64,000 nt of DNA. Origin: Petaurus breviceps papuanus (Eukaryota > Chordata > Mammalia > Diprotodontia > Petauridae). Below are positions 57,665 through 64,000 of the stretch, piece after piece (position 1 is the stretch's first letter; the number at the start of each line of letters is the position of its first letter). The position numbers were made by a program, and so were the translations under genes. The stretch lies in contig JAMXIF010000043.1 in the NCBI GenBank assembly GCA_028583685.1, positions 11,664,558 to 11,728,557 on the forward strand. Direction: 5' to 3'. The notes under the pieces were generated by a model. It was not told where the DNA came from. It saw only the letters and a program-made list of their open reading frames with translations, and did not search any database.

Positions 57665-58485
57665 AACAAAAGAAATCCTTAGCCACATTTGAGAATGACT
57701 TGTCCTGTACATCTAGTTCATTGCTAATCTACCAGGAGGTATCAAGGATGTCTCATCCTCAGTCCTCTAAAATTATGATTGGTTGCTTCATTGTTAAAAG
57801 TTCTAAGGATTTTCAAAGTTATTTCTTCTTTCATTATTATAGTCATGGTTGAAATTGTTTTTCTGCTCATCCTATTTTTTTATTAGTTAATATAATCCTT
57901 TCCTCATGGAAGATAACGTCCTAAGATTATTCTCAAAAAAGCTTGAGAGATAGAGCAATGGATTACCTGTACTGTTTTCCTGGGCATGTCTTACTTACAT
58001 TGGCTCATGTAGTGGGAATACACAGCTCTTGTACTGAGTTTCCTTCTCAGATAATCTTCCCATTTCTCAGACACTGGAAAGGCTCCAAAGTAGACCTTTC
58101 CTGTATCCAACTTTCCAGTTGGAGTTTTTGGAGCTGCCATGACGTTGTCTGCCAGCTGCACCTTCTCTCATCCAGGAAGATTCCACACAGTGGTCTTGAC
58201 TGCCAGGGTGTTCAGGCATTGAGCCTTAGCTCATTGCCTGCAGGACTCAGTCAGTCCTTTGTATAGGTTGGAGTTGGCCCCAATTAATGTGGAGAATCCA
58301 GGGGTGTTAGCCAGGTATAATCATAATAGGGCCATGAAATATAACTTCTACCTCATACCCACAGCAATCCTATGGAACTCCAAATACACTGACATGACAC
58401 AGATATGGCTCTGGACCAAAGGAGGTATAGCCCATGCAGTTGCTATACATGCACCTGCTGGGTTTTCCTTTATGAATGTCTAGTG
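57665..58485. other. Unidentified stretch with opposed open frames
   Basis: A 107-codon plus frame (57943-58266) and a 49-codon minus frame (57991-58140, starting MAAPKTPTGKLDTG) overlap. The minus frame looks protein-like in composition but matches nothing I can name. No repeat family is recognised here. Could be a decayed processed copy; not called as a gene. Confidence 0.25.
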
Positions 58486-59165
58486 TGTAAGATTATTTTT
58501 TAATTTTACAACTGAAAAAACTGAGGGGCAGAGTGATAAAAATTATTTCTCCATGGTAGCACAGAAAGTTAGTGATTGATATCCTTTCTAAAACAAACAA
58601 AAATTAAGAAACAAAGTCCTCTCCCTCAAGAGTCATTCATCCCTTTCTTATGTAAAACAAACACTTCTTAATAGATACTGGCAAAGAGGTTATACAATCT
58701 TCACTTTACTCTCTAACATACTACCCCCAATCTCACCCGTCCACCCCCACATCCCCATTAGATTTCCAGAAGTCACAGACCAGATCAGAAAGTACTGAGA
58801 AAAGAGACATGAATATGATTTGTCAGTCTGACACTGCCCCAGAGCTTGGTGTATTTGAAGTTTCAAAGCAAAACTAAGCCTTGAGGGTTAAAGTTGTGAA
58901 TAATATGTCAGATTTAGAAAGGATTTTTCTTTTAGATAGCTCAAAGGCTCTCATTTCTAAGACCACATTTCTCCTTGTCATAGTGAGGGAGGAAGGATGG
59001 GGCAGTTTGCCACACCATACCACAGTGTAAGAAAAAGCCACCAGAACCAGTCGGCAATCCCCAATGGAAGCTGATTGGTCTTTTTAGAAGAGCCCAACAA
59101 ATGCAGTCAGGGGAACTATCATTTCAACATTGGAAAACCCGAAGCTTCTTCCTCTGACTACACAT
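58486..59165. other. Gene-free stretch with a MIR scrap
   Basis: 58500-58580 ('GAAAAAACTGAGGGGCAGAG') is an antisense MIR piece. The rest is anonymous. Confidence 0.4.
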
Positions 59166-59169
59166 GTCT

Positions 59170-59960
59170 AATCAATCCGTGACCATGTGTAAAGTGCTTG
59201 CTACATGCAGAATGCTATGCTAAGCACTAGGGGAGATGCAAGAATATACAAGGCAGAGCTCGTGGTGACAATTCAGTCAAGCGAATTAAGACACAATGTA
59301 AGGTTGTATTTTGCCAGAGCCATGGTGGTGACAAAGAAAATAAAGGCTTCAGGAGAGGAAAGATCAACGTTATCTGAGGTTGGATTGGTTGGAGAAGACT
59401 TCATAATAGCACAACAGGTTTCTTCTTTCAACAGCCATTTTAAACACAGTATACCCAGGGTCCTGTGCCAGATATTGAAGAGATGGAATATGTAGGTCAG
59501 TGAAAAGGAGGTTTGATTTAGAATCAGAGTACCTGGTTCAAATTCTTGCTCTGACTGTAAACTTGGGCAAATCACTTAACCTCTTCAGTTCTTGGCTTGC
59601 TCATCCATAAAATGAGGAGGTCAGAATAATGACTTCTAAGTTTCCCTATCTCTCTTAATCTACAGTCTTATAAATACAAAATAGGGAGTTTCTATTGTCA
59701 TGGAGCTTATAATATATAGGCAAAAAGATAACAAAATATAGCTATAAAACACAATATCAAATGACAAATATCTATGAATAAGACATAAAGAGCCTTTTGA
59801 GGAATGAGGGACATAATGATTACAATGTGGGAAAATGATGGCGGGGGGAGGTTTCTTCTTAAGGATTGGAATTTGAATTGGACTTTAAGAAAGGATGTGT
59901 AGGAATTCAGCAGGTAGAAAGGGAGAAGCAAGAACAGGAACCAGGGTGAGAGTCTATAAG
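59170..59960 (+). mobile_element. Family Y repeat interrupted by a MIR
   Basis: 'AGTGCTTGCTACATGCAGAA' and 'TGGAGAAGACTTCATAATAG' before, and 'TGGAGCTTATAATATATAGG' and 'TTTGAATTGGACTTTAAG' after, belong to Y-type modules. A sense MIR (59515-59665; 'CCTGGTTCAAATTCTTGCTC', 'ATAAAATGAGGAGGTCAGAA') lies between. The second part repeats early modules, so two Y copies may be joined here. Confidence 0.45.
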
Positions 59961-59969
59961 GTTTTAAAA

Positions 59970-60135
59970 ACTTAGAAAGCTATTTTTTCATAGCAACTCT
60001 GGAAAGTAGGTAATGCTGATGTTTTATCTTCATTTTATAGAGAAGAAAACAGACTTGCTCAGGTTCACATAGCTAATCTGAAACAAGCACTCAAATCTTC
60101 TGACTCCAAAAACCAGTATTATTTCCATTATTCAT
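59970..60135 (-). mobile_element. MIR, antisense
   Basis: 'ATCTTCATTTTATAGAGAAG' and 'CAGACTTGCTCAGGTTCACA' mark an antisense MIR core. Confidence 0.6.
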
Positions 60136-60139
60136 GGCC

Positions 60140-61160
60140 TATCATTGAGGAGGTGGAGATTGAATTTAATCTTAAAGGGTGGGTAATATTTAGATAATGT
60201 GAAAAAATATTATCTAGAAAATTGGACCCTTACTTTAGACCCATTGATTAGGATAGATAGTAATAAGTTTAGACTATGTTAGGTACTTATGCTAGGTCTT
60301 CATGTCTCTTGGGTAACTTCAGGGTAGGAAAAAGAGGACTTTTGTTGTTTGTTTATCTTTTTTCTTTTTTTCCCCTTAGCGCATTAATCAAAACCCAGTA
60401 TTAAATTCATAAGCTTGCAGGATCTAGTTTGAATGTTGAGACTTTCCAAGAAGAATTCTGAGTTTCTAAATGAAGTGTGTCTGATGGTTCAGGTGAGATG
60501 TGGGACTAATTGACTTTCCAGTCCAGGAAATGAAAATATCATAGATGTCAGGCATGTGCTTACTCACTTGCTTTGGACTTTTAAATGAAATATGCATCGC
60601 TGTGTAACAAATATCTTTTCCTGGCATTCAAGGACCCTCCCTCCCTCCAGATGATAGAGGGAGGGAGGTAAGTAGGTAAGTAGGTTAACTTGCCCTATCT
60701 AAACCTCTCTTAAACAGACACACTTCTCAACTTCACCTGGACTTATCCCCTTGATATTTTTTTTCCTTTTTCATCTTTTCCCCTTTATTTCTCTCTCATG
60801 CAAGGATGGTCATATATACATACATATATGCACAGGGACATATACACACTTTCTCATTACTGCCTCACTGAATTCTTCATTGTTCTGTCCTGCTCCAAGA
60901 CTGAAATAACTTCCCTTCCCCTTTCCAAATAATAAAATTTAAGATCCATTTCAAGCCTGATGTTTGCCTTGAAAAAGAATTATCTTTCTTTTGCTCTGGA
61001 ACTCTTATAGCACTTGAGGTCTGAATCACACAAAATGTGGTGTTTATATTTTTGTTTTGTTTTGCTTCCCCCCATCCCCAGGAACATTTAATGACATGGG
61101 CATGAATCAAACAGCAAAATTTTGTATCCCTATCTGAAATGTCTTCCCACATCTACTAAG
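60140..61160. other. Gene-free stretch
   Basis: No recognised repeat or exon. A small purine-rich CCCTCCCTCC/GGAGGGAGG inverted pair lies at about 60640-60667, with a TACA run at 60815-60850. Confidence 0.4.
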
Positions 61161-61164
61161 TCAA

Positions 61165-61541
61165 CCAATGAACAAGCATATATTATTACTATGCACCAAG
61201 CATTATTCTTAACTATGGGGATGCCGAGAAAAAGCAAAAAAATATCCCTGTCCTCAAGAAACTTACATCCTGATGGGGAAGATAAAATATATAAATCAAT
61301 AAACAAACTATAAATACAGAGCAGACAAAAGGTTTCCTTAGTGGGGAAGACACTGCGAGGTCCAGGAAAGGCCTTTTTGAGGAGGTGCCAATTTAGCTGA
61401 GCATTAAAGGAAGCCAGGTATTCTAAGAGGTAGAAGTAGAGAGGAAATGTTTTCTAGGGACAGGGAAATTCCACGCAAAGACATAGAGATGGGGAATATA
61501 ATGTTGTTCTGTTTTTGGATAGGCAGTTGAGTATAGGAAGA
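61165..61541 (+). mobile_element. Family Y repeat, left part of an interrupted copy
   Basis: 'AGAAACTTACATCCTGATGG', 'GTCCAGGAAAGGCCTTTTTG' and 'AGGAGGTGCCAATTTAGCTG' match Y order. The copy resumes at 63483 after three nested insertions. Confidence 0.6.
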
Positions 61542-61549
61542 TAAGGAAA

Positions 61550-61555
<6 letters not shown>

Positions 61556-61605
<50 letters not shown>

Positions 61606-61751
61606 TAAGCAATTGGGGGTTAAGTAACTTGCTCAAGGTTACACGGCCAGTTATTTCTGGGTGTGGTGCTGAGTATCTGAGCCTAGATTTGATCCAGGTC
61701 ATCCCGACACTGCAGCCGGTGCTCTTACTCGCTGAGCCACCTGGCCACCCC
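61556..61751 (-). mobile_element. tRNA-derived SINE, second family, antisense, with (TA)n tail
   Basis: Same family as 19434-19603 ('CAAGGTTACACGGCCAGTTA', 'GGTGTGGTGCTGAGTATCTG', 'CTCGCTGAGCCACCTGG'). Its A-rich tail has grown into about 20 TA units (61551-61597). The 14-bp target duplication TAAGRAAAGTATAT (one mismatch) lies at 61542-61555 and 61752-61765. Confidence 0.9.
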
Positions 61752-61790
61752 TAAGAAAAGTATATTAAGGCCAAGCGAGCAATTGAGGTC

Positions 61791-63194
61791 TGTAGCAGCA
61801 AGCACCCTAGCATACCCAGGATGGCTACTAGCACAGGCTACTAGATCTGCCTTTTTAAAGGAAATCAACTCCAAATGAGTTGATAATCTTACTGTAATCA
61901 AATACATATCCTTTACCTAGTTCAGGGAAAAAAGTTAGCACCCTGAACTTCAGAGAATACAAACAGAAGTTACAAGCAGACAAAAAAAAATACAGACAGA
62001 AAAATAGACCAGCAGACAGGACTTCCAGCTGTCTGACCATTACATCCATACCTAGTTAGTTACCAGAGAGAGAGCACCAATATCTGGGTTTTCAGAGCTG
62101 GGAGGCTCAATGACTGCCCAGAGTCTCAACTGTCCAAATCACACTACTCTTCCCAAAGTGAGCCCCAAAGCAAAACCTCACAGCAAGGAATATATAGCCT
62201 TCTCCTGGGCCAGAGAATGTCACAACCCTCTTGACCCACTGCCCAATCACAAAGTAACAAGGTATGGGCATTCCTGAAAAAAATAAGCCTTCTGTCACAG
62301 GCTCCATGTGACCACATTCAGCCTATTAGGGGGCAGAGAATATTTTCAGCTCAGGGAAGGTTCTCAGATACAGTTAAGCCTATCAAGGGGAGAAGGGGCA
62401 GGGAAGATCTTCAAATTCCCATTATCATTACATTCAGCCCCAAGGGGCCCAAGCTGAGAGAGGCTAGAAGAACTTTTGGGAGCAGCATTGTGGAGGCAGA
62501 GAGAGAGAGAGAATTGCTGGGAGCCAGAGCTGCTGAGAGAGAGAGAGCTGCCAGCCAAAGCTGCTCAGACTGCTGAGGGCCAGTTGGAGCTGCCCAGGAC
62601 TTTTGAGAACTGCTGCCTGGAGCTGCTGAGAACTGAGAAGGCATGACTGTGGTGCTGGTATTTTGTCTGTCTGTTTTGATGTTACTTTGTCAGAGCTGTT
62701 TGTTGATAGAGGCATCAGATCTTGTTGTACTTAGGTTGATTTCACAGGTAGAAGGTGAATTGAAGAGTATGCCAGCAATGTGCATAAATATTGTGGTGTC
62801 TTTGTTAAGCTTGGTCTTCCCAGGAACAGAAACTGCTGAGAACTTGCCTCGGGTCAAGATGAAGAAATAGACTTCACCTTAGGTATTGAATGCTGTGAAG
62901 ATATTGTAACCTAGTTGTGACCTAGGGGTGGATGGCCTTTGTGTTTTGTGACTGACCAAATGAATGTACTTTGTTTATGATTGGAAACTAATCTTCAATT
63001 GAGACCATCCAGGGGCGGAGTACTTTGACTCTTTGTACTTTGTGATTGAACTGAGAACTTACTAAATGATTGAGTTACTCTGTATTTTGATTTTCTCTTT
63101 TCTGTGAATGTTTTGCCTTAATTTGTTACTGAATATATGGAGAGTTACTATGCTTGTAATCAGAACCTGGAATTTGTTTTTGCTTGGTGTTACA
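61791..63194. mobile_element. Two-part LTR composite inserted as one unit
   Basis: 61791-62432 is LTR family 1 copy D on the minus strand, longer than copies A-C, with TATA-like and poly-A landmarks in the family positions. 62433-63194 belongs to LTR family 2 in plus orientation (compare 4905-6275). The outer ends read TGTAGCAG and GTGTTACA. The exact pentamer AGGTC sits outside both (61786-61790 and 63195-63199), while the inner junction has no matching duplication. The pair therefore behaves as a single 1,404-bp insertion. A fossil without genes. Confidence 0.7.
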
Positions 63195-63228
63195 AGGTCT
63201 AGAGTGTAAAGGTATCTAAAAGCTAACT

Positions 63229-63471
63229 TGTTCAGCCACATCCAACTCTCCATGACCCCATTTCAGGTTTTCTAGGCAAAGGTATTGGAGTGGTTTTTGC
63301 CTTTTTCTTCTCCAGCTCATTTTACAGATGAAGAAAATGATGAAAACAGGATTAAGCGACTTGCTCATGGTCACACAGACAGTATATGTCTGAGGCAAAA
63401 TTTGAACTCAGGAAGATGAGTCTTACTGACTCCAGGCCCAGAACTCTACCACCACGCCACCTAGCTGCCTC
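63229..63471 (-). mobile_element. CORE-SINE (Mar-1 type), antisense
   Basis: 'CAGCCACATCCAACTCTCCA', 'CTTCTCCAGCTCATTTTACA', 'ACTTGCTCATGGTCACACAG' and 'GCCACCTAGCTGCCT' follow the family in reverse. The 11-bp target duplication AAAAGYTAACT (one mismatch) lies at 63218-63228 and 63472-63482. Confidence 0.9.
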
Positions 63472-63482
63472 AAAAGTTAACT

Positions 63483-63610
63483 AGAGGAATTTATATTTGA
63501 TTCTGTTGGCAAAAGGGAGGCATTAGTGTTTATTATATGGCATATGGCACGATCAGACTTGCATTTTATGTATCCAGTAATAACTTCCACATCACAGAGG
63601 TTAGGGGCAT
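63483..63610 (+). mobile_element. Family Y repeat, right part
   Basis: 'AATTTATATTTGATTCTGTT' and 'GGCACGATCAGACTTGCATT' continue the Y sequence that stopped at 61541, as in the order seen near 25150-25200 and 53550-53600. Confidence 0.55.
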
Positions 63611-64000
63611 GGCACCCAAGTGAACTGGAAAATCTGTGTAAAATTTTTTGGACCTCCCTATGTACCAATTAGAGAAGTCTCAATTATTATGGTATCAAAA
63701 GATAAAATATGTTGATGTTATACAATACTATATTTATATTTTATGCACTTCTTATTTTCTAAACTTTGCCCTGTGTAGTCTTCATGTGTCTTCTGCAGCT
63801 TATGCAAAACTCCCCCAAAATTCCCATTTGTTTTCTCTATCCATGATACATTGAAACTGTGATGGGTAAAGTCATAATGCAGAAGGGATAACTGCTCATT
63901 TTGCTAGGTATTATAAGTAATTGATAAATGTGGTACTGTCATTGCCCTGATGGAATATGCAGTCTATCAGATGAGATAATATATGTGTATATATATATAT
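63611..64000. other. Gene-free end of window
   Basis: No recognised repeat until a (TA)n run that begins at about 63980 and is cut by the window edge. Confidence 0.5.

Noticed and set aside
57943-58266. 107-codon plus ORF and an overlapping minus ORF starting MAAPKTPTGKLDTG
   Set aside because: Both are plausible in composition but mutually exclusive. No splice sites, poly-A site or recognisable family; kept only as an unidentified stretch.

Overview
The window looks like non-coding nuclear DNA of a marsupial. It is AT-rich and CpG-poor and packed with interspersed repeats. Several are types known from marsupials: tRNA-headed SINEs with a 'GCTAGGTGGCACAGTG' A-box region, CORE-SINEs (Mar-1/MIR type), short LINE-1 derivatives that carry only ORF1 (half-L1, HAL1), and a hAT MITE. 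Old mammalian L2, CR1/L3 and MIR fragments fill much of the rest. No intact protein-coding gene, tRNA, rRNA, CRISPR array or microbial feature was found. The species cannot be fixed from sequence alone. A 100-N assembly gap lies inside a GA microsatellite at 44786-44885.

Layout. 1-9560: a tRNA-type SINE, then a stack of antisense L1/HAL1 pieces with an LTR relic (about 4.9-6.3 kb) between them. 9.5-14 kb: CORE-SINE/MIR, CR1 and L2 fragments. 14.0-18.0 kb: a triple nest, in which an old MIR was split by a full-length antisense HAL1 that was later hit by a processed RAN pseudogene; two of the three steps are marked by target-site duplications. 18.3-19.6 kb: a solo LTR, a CORE-SINE and a second SINE type. 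22.8-23.3 kb: a separate ERV LTR relic with repeated U3 modules. 24-27 kb: L2 pieces around an older repeat. 27.7-30.5 kb: a second full-length HAL1, sense strand, with a perfect 40-bp palindrome in its 3' region. 34.1-34.7 and 38.6-39.1 kb: two more solo LTRs of the 18.3-kb family. 42.1-46.3 kb: a hAT MITE, a possible terminal exon, and CR1/L3 fragments. 52.3-52.7 kb: a young-looking Tc1/mariner-type MITE with perfect terminal repeats and TA flanks. 61.2-63.6 kb: an old repeat carrying three separate nested insertions, one of them a two-part LTR composite.

There is no operon-like or pathway-like cooperation here. The biology is a record of repeated retroposition (L1-type machinery mobilising HAL1, SINEs and RAN mRNA), LTR-element insertion followed by reduction to solo LTRs, and a few DNA-transposon arrivals. 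Five stretches without recognisable repeats (near 13.6, 20.4, 26.6, 35.6 and 36.1 kb) are the best places to look for conserved regulatory sequence. All family names come from remembered consensus sequences and have not been checked by database search.
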